Source: Mesocentrotus franciscanus (taxonomy: Eukaryota; Echinodermata; Echinoidea; Camarodonta; Strongylocentrotidae). Taken from it: a stretch of 64,000 nt of DNA. The notes beneath the pieces are model-generated. The model did not search any database and was not told where the DNA came from. It saw nothing but the letters and a program-made list of their open reading frames with translations. The number at the start of each line of letters is the position of its first letter. Within the stretch, counting starts at the first letter, position 1. The stretch covers positions 11,550,177 through 11,614,176 of the forward strand of contig CP137680.1 in the NCBI GenBank assembly GCA_037976565.1, given 5' to 3'. Below, piece by piece: positions 1 through 22,978 of this stretch. The translations under genes were made by a program, and so were the position numbers.

Positions 1-2
1 TA

Positions 3-95
3 CCTCCGTACACTCAGTCTCAGGCTCCGAACCAGCCACAAATGCAAGCGCCAGGTGCCCAGAGGGGTCCCACGGGCCAGCAGAGGAGAAAGTAG
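3..95 (+). pseudogene. C-terminal tail of a gag-like ORF of the DIRS element
   Basis: An open frame from the window edge to a TAG at 93-95 encodes a tail rich in Pro and Gln that ends in Gln-Gln-Arg-Arg-Lys. Its place just upstream of the reverse transcriptase and its low-complexity basic end suit the end of a DIRS ORF1. Only about 30 residues are visible, so the assignment rests mostly on context. Confidence 0.4.
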
Positions 96-163
96 AACTC
101 CCAAGACCAAGTCATGACAAGGTCAGTGACTCACACACTAATCACATTTTTAGCGAAAATATT

Positions 164-2075
164 ATGACTAATGCTAGTACTAGTAGTAGTGTTCCCCAAG
201 TGGGTGGTCGACTGAGATATTTTAGGAAAAATTGGCAAGAGCTAACAACAGACCCTATTGTTATTAGGGCTGTCACGGGATACAAGATCGAGTTTGATGT
301 AGAAAAAATTAAAGACTTGCCTGATTTAAAGGCTAAACGCTATAAACGGAGCGTCCCGGACGCTAAGCGCATTCAAGAAGAAATTACTAGCCTCCATCGT
401 AAAGATGTTATTGAGCCCTGTGTACATGAAGAGGGTGAATTCATTTCTAATATTTTTACTACGCCAAAAAGAATGGAGGTGTACGTCTAATCCTCGATCT
501 TTCAGAATTGAATAAATGCATGATGTATCAGCATTTTAAAATGGATAATATCCACACTGTGCTGGATCTTGTATCCCCTGACAATTTTCTAGCCTCGGCC
601 GACCTCAGAGATGCATATTATACAGTACCGATCCACCAAGAGGATAGGAAATACCTCAAATTTATTGTCAATGGTCAATGTTGGCAATTCAAAGCACTGC
701 CCAATGGTCTCAGTACAGCACCAAGGCTATTCACAAAATTACTAAAGCCAGTTTTTTCTAAGCTTAGACAAGCTGGTCACATTGTGGTAGGATATTTGGA
801 TGACACAATCCTCATTGCAGAAAATGAAGAAAAGCTCATAGCAGCTGTTAAGGCTACCACTGACATCCTTGCACAACTCGGGTTCATTATTCACCCTGAA
901 AAATCGGTACTTACCCCCACCAAAGAGATAACGTTCCTTGGCTTTGTTCTGAATACAAATACTATGCAAATTAGGCTTCCAGAAAGCAAGGCGCTCGAAG
1001 TCGAACGCCTCTGTCAAGAGCTTATTGACACTAAGGAGCCCTCAATAAGGCACGTTGCCAGGGTTATTGGGAAGATCGTTTCAACTTTCCCAGCAGTCCA
1101 ATATGGCCCTCTCTTCTATCGTACTTTAGAGGGAGACAAAATTGCAGCACTAAAAGCAAACAGAGGTCATTTCGATAGGAAAATGACACTTTCAAAAGAA
1201 GCCAAGGGTGAACTTCAATGGTGGGTTGAACATGTAACGTCTTCATTCGCTCCAATAAGAAGACCGAAACCAGACCTTGAGTTGCGCACGGACGCCAGTG
1301 GGGCTGGCTGGGGTGCTACTAACCTCCAATCATGCACAGGTGGTAGATGGAATGAAATAGAATTGCACAAAGCAAGACATTATGGCATAAACTACCTTGA
1401 AACGGTCGCTGCCGGGTTTGGCGTTCAATCCTTCTGTGCTGATGTGGAAAATGTGCATGTACTACTCCGTGTTGATAATGTAACCGCAGTATCATACATT
1501 AACAATATGGGGGGCTGCAAGTCCGCAGATTGCAATGAGGCAGCCAAACACATTTGGGAATGGTGCATGAGTAGGAACATATGGCTATCAGCTGCCCATT
1601 TACCAGGAAACTAAACACAGAGGCAGACCACATGTCTAGACACTTTAACCACAAGACAGAGTGGATGCTAAATACAGATGCATTCAAAGAAATTGCTCAG
1701 CAATTTGGTTTCCCAGAAATAGACCTATTTGCATCGAGATTAAATAAGCAAGTTGACAGATACGTCTCATGGCTGCCTGACCCTGGAGCTGAAACAGTTG
1801 ATGCTTTCACAATCGACTGGAAACCATTAAGTTTCTACGCTTTCCCACCCTTCTGCCTCATCGCAAAATGCTTACAAAAGATTAAATGCGATGATGCAAC
1901 AGGCCTACTCTTAGTTCCAAACTGGCCTACCCAACCATGGTTCCCCTTTTGAAGAGTATGATTATTGGGAGCCCATGTTCATAGCTAGAAGGCCAAACTT
2001 ACTAGCACAGCCTATTACAAATGAGCCACACCCGCTTAATAATCAACTTGATTTGCTTTGTTGCAGGTGCTGCGC
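164..2075 (+). pseudogene. DIRS reverse transcriptase / RNase H, frameshifted
   Basis: The reverse transcriptase shows the palm motif SADLRDAYYTVPI (about 595-635), LPNGLSTAPRLFTK (about 700-740) and the catalytic GYLDDT box near 790-810. RNase H follows with TDASGAGWGA near 1290-1320, a Glu in INYLE, RVDNVTAVSYINN near 1470-1505 and the AHLPG / EADHMSR end near 1595-1640. After it comes the FGFPEIDLFASRLN linker typical of DIRS elements. The frame breaks near 470 (lost A in an A-run), near 1612 inside the AHLPG motif, and again near 1945. In the intact element these would be one polyprotein. It is inactive in this copy. Confidence 0.85.
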
Positions 2076-3041
2076 CAGCCCCTAGAAAGTAAAGGTTTGA
2101 GTACAAGAGCTATCAATGTAATAGCAGCATCGTGGCGAGCATCAACGACAAAGAACTATGCCGTTTACATAAGGAAATGGAAGGCATACTGCCATAAGAA
2201 AGGCTTGAACTATCTCCAGGCGAGATCCAATGATGTAATTGATTTTTGTCAGAACTCTTTGAAAGAGAAAGAGCTAGTTATAGTGTTATAAATTCTGCAC
2301 GCAGCGCTTTGTCTGCATTCCTAGTACTTGAGGATTCGTCATGTACAGTTGGAACTCATCCTCTTATTAGTCGTTTTTGTAAAGGAGCATTCCAATTGCG
2401 CCCTCCAGCGCCAAGATATAAGGAGATTTGGGATGTGAACATATAGTGCTTAATTATCTACGGAAGTGGGCACCAGCGAATTCGCTCACACTAAAAACTT
2501 TGACTATGAAACTTTGCACACTTATGGCTCTGATATCGGCCCAGCGGGTCCAGTCACTGCACAGCTTGCATCTTGACTACATGAAAATCAAGGGCAGCGA
2601 AGTTCTGTTCATTTTAAGGACCTCCTAAAGCAAACGAAACCGGGAAATGTGAACTTCAACTTGAAAATGAAGGCATATCCACCAGACAGGAGGTTATGTG
2701 TACTTAACTACTTGCGGCACTACTTGCGCAGAACGGAGAGCGTCAGGGGACAGGAACGCTATCTGTTCATCAGCTTCAAGAAACCGCACAAACGCGTTAC
2801 TACGCAGACCATCGCCAGATGGGTGAAGGAAACGTTGACCTTGGCAGGGATCGACACAGACATCTACAAAGCTCATTCTACCCGAGCTGCTTCAACTTCG
2901 GCGGCAAACAGTACAAATCTGCCTATCAAGCATATACTAGCCCAGGCGGGCTGGTCTTCTGAACGGACGTTTCAAACTTTTTACATGAAACCAGTGGAGA
3001 ACAGGAACGTTAACTTCACAGGTGCAATCATGACGTCCTAA
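2058..3041 (+). pseudogene. DIRS tyrosine recombinase, frameshifted
   Basis: The frames at 2058-2291, 2246-2446, 2428-2628 and 2649-3041 together give one tyrosine recombinase. The N-terminal core-binding part has ASWRASTTKNYAVYIRKW. The catalytic part has the first Arg in ISAQRVQSL (near 2535-2560), the AHSTRAAS (HxxR) box near 2870-2895, and GWSSERTFQTFY with the nucleophilic Tyr near 2950-2985. Breaks near 2285, 2440 and 2615 disable it. The enzyme would insert the circular DNA intermediate without a DDE integrase, which separates DIRS from LTR retrotransposons. Confidence 0.85.
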
Positions 3042-3177
3042 AGGATGTCCTAGATTTGGCATCGCATTATAAGGTCAGCTGGTTTACCTTTTTAGCAGCA
3101 TGTTTATCTTGCTTTTCTCTCAATAATGTTTATTATTGTGTTGAGCACTGGTTCGGATGGCCTACTGAGCTTCAAAA

Positions 3178-3502
3178 TCTCATTTAACGTAATCCCGAAA
3201 TGGCATTACGTAGTATAATTGAAAGATTAAACGAGAACTCGTTTGAGATTTAATCTCAATTATATAAGTAATAAAAATGAGGGTTTACGTCCCTCCCTTA
3301 CCCTCCCTAGTGCTGGGTATGGTTATTAATTACAGTTCTCGTTATCTTTCTGCTTGGTTCAGTAGGCACATCCTCGGCTATCTACGAATATTGCTGTTTA
3401 GCGCATGCGCACTGACGGGGTCTCATTTAACGTAAACCCTCATTTTTATTACTTATATAATTGAGATTAAATCTCAAACGAGTTCTCGTTTAATCTTTCA
3501 AT
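3178..3502. repeat. DIRS right terminus with perfect 72-bp inverted repeat
   Basis: Arm 3218-3289 is the exact reverse complement of arm 3431-3502; I compared them base by base. Each arm contains its own small palindrome (GAGATTTAATCTC-like). A short direct repeat, CTCATTTAACGTAA, occurs near 3179 and again near 3422. DIRS elements carry inverted terminal repeats plus an internal complementary region that templates end repair. This hairpin is probably the right terminal repeat together with that region. Confidence 0.8.
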
Positions 3503-3744
3503 TAACATTAACCATCATTGGTTTCCTTTTTGTTTGTTTGATATATCAACTGCAGGTATTCCATGGTAGCTGGGACTGAGTTAGAAGCATTCCTCAATGG
3601 GCTAATGTTCAACAGCTCATTTATCTTGAATGCTTCCAACCCGTATGCCTCTTTCCTTGACTCGGTGACGATGAGTGAACTGTTCATTGAATACGGCCAT
3701 CGAACTGAGCAATCAATTCTTTCGTAAGTCTCTTTTTCATTATG

Positions 3745-3889
3745 ATAATCATAACAGTATCAATTATAATGATAATAACATTGATAATGATAATAATGAT
3801 AATAATAATAATAATAATAATAATAATGGTATAATGATAATGATAATAATGATAATTATAATAATAATAATGATATAATGATAATGATG

Positions 3890-3922
<33 letters not shown>

Positions 3923-3985
3923 GTAATTAAAATAATGATAACGATAATAATTGTGATAGTAGTAATAAGAATAATATTAATATAA
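3745..3985. repeat. AT-rich ATAATG/AATAAT microsatellite
   Basis: Degenerate runs of ATAATGATAATA and AATAAT fill about 240 bp just after relic exon 3. A short open frame through it encodes only Asn, Asp and Ile and is not a gene. Confidence 0.8.
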
Positions 3986-4643
3986 AATATTAATAATGCG
4001 CCGACTCTGCATGAATAATGTGCTCAAGCACCAAACAAATATTAAAACATCAAAAACTAAATGGTAAGATAAGTAAAAAAATCAAATAACTAGATCTCTT
4101 GGAAACCAATTTTACACTTGAAATATTACGAGTGTCTTGCGGCAACTGATTTCATAGGTAATAACCAGCATGCGAAAATGACCGACCCGCCCCCCATCCC
4201 CTTATCTATAGGAACTACAAGCAATTGAGAATTTGATAATCTTAGGGTCTAGGATTATCATAAGGTGTCAACAAATTAACATTGTACTCTTGGGCATATC
4301 CATGCATACAGTGGAAAACAAACAATACTGATTAAAACAAAAATGCTGAATTTTCATTAGGTAACCAATACAATAATGAAAAACTAGAGTGATGTGAGTA
4401 GAACGTCTGTTAAAAGGATGATGAATTTTGTAACTTTTGCAAGTGTGAAAGTTGTGATGGTGGTTGCTGAAAAAGAAGTGGAAGAAGTGCATTACCAAAG
4501 TTTAGTCGGGAAGATATTACATGGGTATGAACTATTTTTTCAGTGGCCGAGCGGGTGTAGACCGTGTAGTATTTGCGGATAAAACCTAAATTATGCAACT
4601 GATACCTGACGAATTTACATCCTACTGGGATGCGAATTGACTT

Positions 4644-4945
4644 TGAAATTGTTAATAAAACTCCAAGATATCTGCAGGATTTAGATGGGCTAATACGAAC
4701 ATCTTCAAACTAAATAGAAGAAAGGCTGGCCTTATCTAATAGTGTTTCAGTACCAATAAACAACAACTCTAATTTCTCCTCGATCAATTTCAAGGAGTTA
4801 GAGCTCATCCACTTCTTGATATCAAGAATACACGCCTCAAGCTTTTGAATGGTATCAGTGACAATTGTTTGGGTGGGTAAGAATGATGTGTACAGTTGGA
4901 TATCATCTACATAACAATGGTCATTAAAAGAGTGACAATGTTACA
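4644..4945 (-). pseudogene. LINE reverse transcriptase fragment (CR1/Jockey-like)
   Basis: Read on the minus strand, 4945 to 4644 gives the catalytic CYVDDIQLYTSF box, then KLEACILDIKKWMSSNSLKL and ELLFIGTETLL, then after a stop FEDVRISPSKSCRYLGVLL. This is the palm-to-thumb order of non-LTR elements. The in-frame TAG and the absence of flanking domains mark a dead fragment. The clade is a guess from the YxDDIQLY...IKKWM...NSLKL pattern. Confidence 0.75.
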
Positions 4946-5115
4946 CCACAAACCAACGCAGAAGGATCAGATCTTTTAATCACTGACACAGAAAATTTGG
5001 AACCTATCTAAACCTACTCAACCTATATATGGTTGAGTTTTAAGAAGATAAGCACAATGAAATGTGAGAACAACAACAACCAAATGGAGAGCAAAGAGAG
5101 AGGGCAAGCACTGGA

Positions 5116-5564
5116 GTGTTTCACAAAGACTAAGATCGACTTAAGTTAGACTTGAACTATGGCAGGTCGTTCATGTCACTGGTTGCTCTCACTATTGGTA
5201 TCTCAAGGGACGTCACAAACCTACGGAATTTACATTTTGTGATAGTTCATTGTTGAAGACAAATGGTTACTTAAATTGTAAATTTAAGTTGTATTTAAGA
5301 CTTGGACTTATACTACGGTAGGTGATTTATGCCCTTAAAAGTCTTGAACCAGATGTAAAATTAGAGGGGAAAAAACTTAGAAATTGTGATCTTTAGATAA
5401 TATTTTTTCCTACGATCATAATGAACTATACAACAATGTAAATTCTGTAGATTTGTACATCCCTTGAGAGACCAATGCCAGGAATGGTGAGAGCAACCGG
5501 TGGCATGAACGGCCACCATAGTTCAAGTCCAACTGAAGTCGATCTTAGTCTTTGTGAAACACTT
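5116..5564. mobile_element. MITE with long terminal inverted repeats, GTGTTTCACAAAG family
   Basis: The left end, GTGTTTCACAAAGACTAAGA from 5117, is mirrored at the right end (to about 5564). The arms match imperfectly for about 140 bp each and leave a short AT-rich centre. No ORF. A second member of the same terminal family lies at 62432-62743. It sits in intron 3 of the DEG/ENaC relic. Confidence 0.8.
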
Positions 5565-5772
5565 CCCACGTCTGCTAGGCTACCGATTTCGTTGCTCACA
5601 ACATTCAAGGATTTCCTTTCTACCGGTACCCATTTAACACCTGGGTGGAGAGTGAAAACTATAGACCAATTTCCTGCCAAATGATATTCGTGCCGCGGCG
5701 GGACTCGAACCGCAAATCTTGTGACCCACAATCCGACGACGTATCCACTAGATCACGGGGCGGATCCGCGAC
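5565..5772 (-). mobile_element. tRNA-derived SINE, 3' end cut by the adjacent MITE
   Basis: On the minus strand the head reads GTGATCTAGTGGATACGTCG (A-box-like) followed by a perfect B box, GGTTCGAGTCC (near 5700-5710). The body has CACCCAGGTGTTAAATGGGTACC, shared with the SINE copies at 13067 and 17403. It runs into the MITE end at 5564. It is not a functional tRNA because the cloverleaf is not complete and the body continues as SINE. Confidence 0.75.
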
Positions 5773-6708
5773 TGTAATAATGTTGGGCAGGGGGGATGAC
5801 AAATACGTCCACGATTCTAACGTGATAACTTGGAAATTAAGCTGATACTGGTAATGTGATGGCATTGTGAAAGAAAATTTTGAGAAGTAAATTTTTGTCT
5901 CAGACATAAGTTTTGTCCCGGAATATCATGACTTCATTAATTGATTAACTTCGGTACGTGTATTAACAGTAAACGGTAAAGGTTATTCATAGTTGATCAT
6001 GATCATATATGAGAGAAATAATATTTGAATAAACTTTGACTAGAATTATTGCCATTATTCTTAAAGGAATGACAAATATTTTCCCCCTAATATTTTTTCT
6101 TACAAAATTTTCACAATGTAACGTGAAATTTGTGCATTCTCTATACTGTTTCTCAAAGTGGCTATTGGAGGAGTACTGTGATGCTGGACCATACTCTTTA
6201 CCCTTAAGATAACTGACTGGGGATTATGTTTTATCTTCAATGATGCAGACAGTGGGGATCCACCGTTAACAGTCAACCGCCCTGGTAAGACCCTTTATAT
6301 AGATGTTATGTTAGATTACCACTTAAAACGACAGGCGAGGGAGTACAGCGTTTCACTTTTGACATGCTGCATGAATATATTAGTATAACGAATGAGATCT
6401 AAAATTTTGAAAACTGCTTGTAGTCCTTCCTAGATACGGCCCTCTAAACTATATGGGAAATATTAAACTTAAGATTTTGGGGACAACGTGTATTGAATCG
6501 ATTCAATAGCCAGATCAAATGTGCCAAAATATAAGTTCCAACATAGGAAACCATTTTATGGTGAATTCAATTAGCCGGTCGCATATGAATTTCCATTTTA
6601 TTGGATATAGTGTTTTGCTATAACGATTATCTACCCCACTACCCCATTCATAAATGTCCATGTGGTGGAAGTATGACAATTGCACTCATCGTAATATGAT
6701 CTATTCAG

Positions 6709-7615
6709 TAGCTGTGCGAAGATTTTAAAAACTAACTTTATTTTCATTATTGCAAAGGTGAAACTTTGATTGGACAATTATTTTATCAAAATTCAATGCT
6801 TGGAAACATTCGAAGTAACGATTATTATCAATTACAAAACGCTTAAATACAGCCCCGGCATAGCACCTGAAGAGCTCTCCGTACACTGCTGAGATGTGTA
6901 ACATCACAGGCTGGGTATGATTTGCACAAGCAGACGATGTCCCATGACATCATACACATTTTCAGTGCCTGTTTTGTCATCTTCTCTTCAGTCAATTATC
7001 TTACTTCACTACCGTCAGGCTAAATGTTTAATCTATTGCCTCACTTTAAATATAGCTATGAAAAAATAAAGGAATCCGTCGCTTGTAAACAAAATAAGAC
7101 GCGATTGTATTTTCAGCTGCATACACCGCGGTATGTTCGGCATTTCAAGAGGGAACAAATGCCGTACATGCTTATCATTCCGGGGGGTTTTCAATTTGAA
7201 AGTGTGTTTTCTTTGATTGTTCATTAACCCCTATCCTGTATATTTACAAACAAAAGATTTTAGTTATCAGAATCGGTTTCATAGCCCTTTTTGAATGATG
7301 TGAAATGCCATCACATTTATGTACACTAAACTCATTATAATTTGAGAAATAATAGCATTGCAATTATGTTTGTTCTTTATGGGATGTCGTCTGCTTATGC
7401 AAATCATGCCCAACCTGTGATGTCACACATCTCAGCAGCGTTCGGAGAGCTCTTCAGGTGCTATGCCGGGGCTGTATTTAAGCGTTTTGTAACTGATACT
7501 AATTATTACTTCGAATGTTTCTAAGCATTGAATTTTGATAAAATTGTCCAATCAAAGTTTCACCTTTGCAATAATGAAAATAAAGTTAGTTTCTTTTAAA
7601 TCTTCGCACAGCTAC
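6709..7615. mobile_element. Foldback element with about 240-bp inverted arms
   Basis: The left arm begins AGTAGCTGTGCGAAGATTTT near 6709 and the right arm ends with its complement near 7612. The arms (about 6710-6960 and 7370-7612) include the shared stretch CAGCCCCGGCATAGCACCTG. The centre carries no conserved protein. A truncated relative is at 14275-14985 inside gene 1. Short ORFs here are repeat sequence. Confidence 0.8.
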
Positions 7616-7964
7616 TTTAGGACTTAAGAGTGATCTATCAGGCTGCCGCGTGATTCTGTGTGGGCTTCACACCGCTGAGTGAGGTCCGTGTGTAAACTCA
7701 GACGCTGTCGCGCAAAGAACACAACCTCTTGGAGAAATCCCAATTCCCTGTTAATCCAATTTACCTTCCCTTTTCTAAGGTAAAAGGCAAGGACTACACC
7801 TCGGGCTCAATGTAGAGCGATATGAGGGCTTCGTCGAATTACATGGCAGATCCTCCACAGGCTTTCAAGTCACTTTTACGAGTTTGGAATGATGAAAATG
7901 AAAGTAATTGGCCAAATCTTGATGCAAAGTCACATGCACTGCGCACAGAAATGGGTATATGGGA

Positions 7965-7967
<3 letters not shown>

Positions 7968-7995
<28 letters not shown>
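7968..7995. repeat. (CA)n microsatellite
   Basis: A run of CA dinucleotides, followed by a short TCATCATC-type stretch to about 8050. The surrounding 7616-8150 shows no recognisable gene. Confidence 0.9.
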
Positions 7996-7998
<3 letters not shown>

Positions 7999-8150
7999 GT
8001 AGAATCATTATCATCATCGTCACCATCATCTTCATCACCAGTATCATCAACATTATTACCTCATGTAATGGGCACCGACATAAAAGTAGGTCCTTCCTCT
8101 TTCATAATGAATTTCCAGTCAATCATTAGTTCAAAATGATCAGGCACAAC

Positions 8151-10053
8151 AAAGAAAAGCTTGCCTCAAACAGGCGAACACATTCAATCAGCAGAATCAG
8201 ATATTCAAAAGATAACAAATTTATTGCAGAAAAGTAGTATCAAAACATAGATATAATCTATTTTTTCTTCTTCAGAAAATGGGATATGTATGTGTACGAT
8301 AGGGAAATTTTTCGATTAACATGTTATTTGCCCAATTGGATACATTATGTAAATAAGGTACATAAACATATATTTTAATTATTCTTTATTTGGCGTAAAC
8401 TCAAGTACGAATATTGATATTAAAAATAAAAAAGAACAATACTAGCAAAAACAAAAACAAAATACGCTCTTAATGAATTACAAATACAAGAGATATTTCC
8501 TTATAATTTATAATTTAAAAACAAATCAAGGTGATGACGAGCAAAGAATAAAATGATAAACTATTATTTACATCTAATGAAAAACGGATAAACCTTTGCA
8601 TTTCTTACTATATTTGTGATTGTCATTACGAATGGCAAAGATTCCGTACACAATATACACGTTATGTGTTGAAATTGTTGTCTCCTCAAATCAAAGTTCA
8701 GCAATCTAAAACTTTCAAAAAACGAACACCATCTTAGACAGCTGAATATAGTTTCACAAAAATAATGTTACGATTGACATTCCTCAAAATATACATCATT
8801 TTGCACTCTATTTTCTGAAGTATGATATCTTATTTGTTTTACACTGTGATAAATCAAGGTGTTTAGAGTATGCTTAAATTATATAATTCGAAAATTCATG
8901 TAGTAGACATTTCCCCCATACAACTGATGAATATATGAAAGTTCTTGTATTATTCTAAGGTTATATTCGCATTATTTACTTTTGGCTCGATTCCAAAATC
9001 ATATGATCTTAATGATATCTAGTATATTAAACGCAATGTGTAATACCGGCAAAGTCTCATCATGCTCATTATCCAATTTTACAGTTACCTGAATTCGACT
9101 GCTTTTGATGATTTCATTTTAATTCATTCTACGGCATTGGTTGAATTTAAACAATCTCCATTTTTTAAAACTCTATTACTGATACTTTGTACTTTTTAAT
9201 TACTCAGTGAATTGTTTTTTTTATAAATTAAAGACATAAGAAGAAACTGAAGTACGTGATATGCAAATTTAACTGCATATACATTTACATAGCCCTGATT
9301 CCATTAAGTCTCTTATCCTTTCAAAACTACTGAATACCTAATATATCTCGTTTCACGTTAAATTGTTGTCGAGTTTCTATCGTCGGAATGTTGATTTATT
9401 AATGTTGCGTGTGCACATATTGTGAATAAAATAAAAGGTATACTGTAAACAGTATAATTTAATAGAAACATATGGTACATGCATAAAGTTACAGGTAGTA
9501 ATAATTTTCAGAGATCAGAGATTCTAAAATGAATCTAGCACACACATATAATGATCTTCTTAGCTTTTAAGTAACAATCCATTTCATGCACTTTGTTTAG
9601 ATAGATAGAATCTCAGGTAGCAAATATTATATAAAGGATTGTCTAATATACGACACCTTCTAGCATGATATTCTTAGCAATAAACTTTACGTTTTTGTGA
9701 TGATTAAAATGTCCATAGCATCTAGATATATACCATGAAAATCGCATTTTTATCAATACTTTGTATCATTTATAAATATAACATATTCCCTGGTTCATGT
9801 TTGTTGTTCATTATTGTTATCCTCGCCTGCGTTAATGTTTTTAACAAATCATAAACTGTATTTCTTCATAGTTTTGGCAGGGCTTAAATGTACAATGAAA
9901 TACTTAGCCGAAAGTTTCCTACATACGAAACATAATAAATAACACAATTCGTTTATAGTTCAAGAAAAATAGTTCAGTATCGTGCAGAAAGTAAAAAAAA
10001 CACCTGCATATTTCCGTTGATTGTCCTGTTTTTTCAAGATATGTTTGTTTGCT
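8151..10053 (-). other. AT-rich 3' flank / possible 3' UTR of gene 1
   Basis: No ORF of note and no repeat I recognise. On the minus strand the first AATAAA below the gene 1 stop codon is at 9400-9395, a candidate polyadenylation signal; another is near 8385. How far the transcript really extends cannot be read from the sequence. Confidence 0.4.
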
Positions 10054-21854
<11,801 letters not shown>

Positions 21855-22203
21855 CTATAAATAAATGCACGTGTGATATCAAGTTGCTTTCTGCGAGCGT
21901 GATGAACGTTATGTACCCAATATAAACAAAATCAGCTTAGCAACTGAATTCAAGTCACCAAATTCTCATTTGACCATTTAAAATTAGGATTTTTAGAAAT
22001 GAAAGAAACAACAATTGTAGAATATACATGTGATACGAGCCCTAGTAGAACAGGTGGTGATATTAATAACCTGAAACCAAGTTTGTAGAAAATTCGATCG
22101 CTAGATACTTAGGCGTTCGATAATTGTTTCTGCAACAACGATTTAAGAATTCAAACAATAAGACTCGCTCTCCATGAAATGAAGTCACTGCTTTTTTTAG
22201 ACT

Positions 22204-22238
<35 letters not shown>

Positions 22239-22978
22239 TCTCTATCTGTTACATTTTCATCTCTACTCCGACGTGGTTTTAAAAATCTTTTTTATCTTCA
22301 TTTTACACTTTCTCTCTCTCTATCTATCTCTTTGTCTCTCTTTCTCTTTCTTTTTCTCTTTTCCCCTTTTCTCGTTCTTTTCATTGCTTTATCATTTTTT
22401 CTGTCATTTTCCCACTTTCGTTCGCTTCTCTTCTTTCTTAGTCCTCTCTTTCCATTTTCTTTCTTCTTATTATCATACTTCCCTTTCTCCCCCCCCCCTC
22501 TCTCTCTCTCTCTCCAACTTTCCCTTTTCACTTTCTCCCCCACTCCTGATTTTCGCTCTTAAAATTTTGTCCGTCTGTCTTTTACTTATTAAGAATTTAG
22601 TTGTCTTTCTATTTCTCTTTCTTCTCTTTCTCTTCCATCTCTTTAAATTATACTTTCTCTGTCTTTTGTTACGTTTTCTCACTCAGGTGCGGTGTTCTCT
22701 AGCTGTAACACAGCGGGCTGCTCAGACCAAGGAGTTCTCCTTTGTCAGACGGAAAGAAGAAAACAAGTATCTAAAGCCCATTTAATCTTGCTATTTATTC
22801 CTTTTATTGCTACATCCCTGCGGGCAAATATTGATACACGGGTTTCAAAAGTGGATAGAGCTTAAAACTGAATCGCAACAAATTGTCCTTGTGAAAAGCC
22901 AGTGAATACCCAAATTGCACACTACCTGTGACGTAAATTGGATTTTGACTAGAGTGTTGGTTACATAATTTTCACTAA
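21855..22978. other. Intergenic, mostly low-complexity pyrimidine tract
   Basis: 21855-22180 holds nothing I recognise apart from the upstream intron of gene 1. 22200-22680 is (TC)n and T-rich sequence in which long Ser/Leu/Phe and Arg/Lys/Glu frames arise by composition. 22690-22978 shows nothing recognisable. Confidence 0.7.

Larger units (their letters stand above)
1..3502 (+). mobile_element. DIRS-type tyrosine-recombinase retrotransposon, decayed, 5' end outside the window
   Basis: The order is a gag-like tail, reverse transcriptase plus RNase H, a DIRS-specific linker region, a tyrosine recombinase in place of a DDE integrase, and a terminal inverted repeat. That order and the absence of LTR direct repeats fit the DIRS order. 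All the coding parts carry frameshifts, so it is not autonomous. The right end lies just before a DEG/ENaC exon that starts at 3556, so the element sits in an intron of that relic gene. The left end is outside the window. Confidence 0.88.
3556..6284 (+). pseudogene. DEG/ENaC (ASIC-like) channel relic, exons 3 and 4 only
   Basis: Exon 3 (3556-3723, 168 nt) begins after a CAG acceptor and ends at TC|GTAAGT. It encodes VAGTELEAFLNGLMF through YGHRTEQSIL and matches exon 3 of gene 1 (VAGTELGDFL...TEYGHELDISVL) at the same splice phase. Exon 4 (about 6159-6284) starts as GYWRSTVM, like GFWGTEP in gene 2, but meets a stop. The family signature ITDWGLCFIFNDADSGDPP appears only one frame over, so the exon is frameshifted near 6200-6210. 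Exons 1-2 would lie left of the DIRS insertion, outside the window. I found no exons 5-10 before gene 1 begins on the other strand. It is probably a dead third paralogue. A sequencing error at the frameshift would not restore the missing 3' exons. Confidence 0.72.

Noticed and set aside
5690..5772. tRNA gene on the minus strand
   Set aside because: The B box is good, but no full cloverleaf forms and the body is shared with dispersed SINE copies.
22179..22785. 127- and 170-aa Ser/Leu/Phe frames
   Set aside because: Low-complexity TC tract. Open frames on both strands come from composition.
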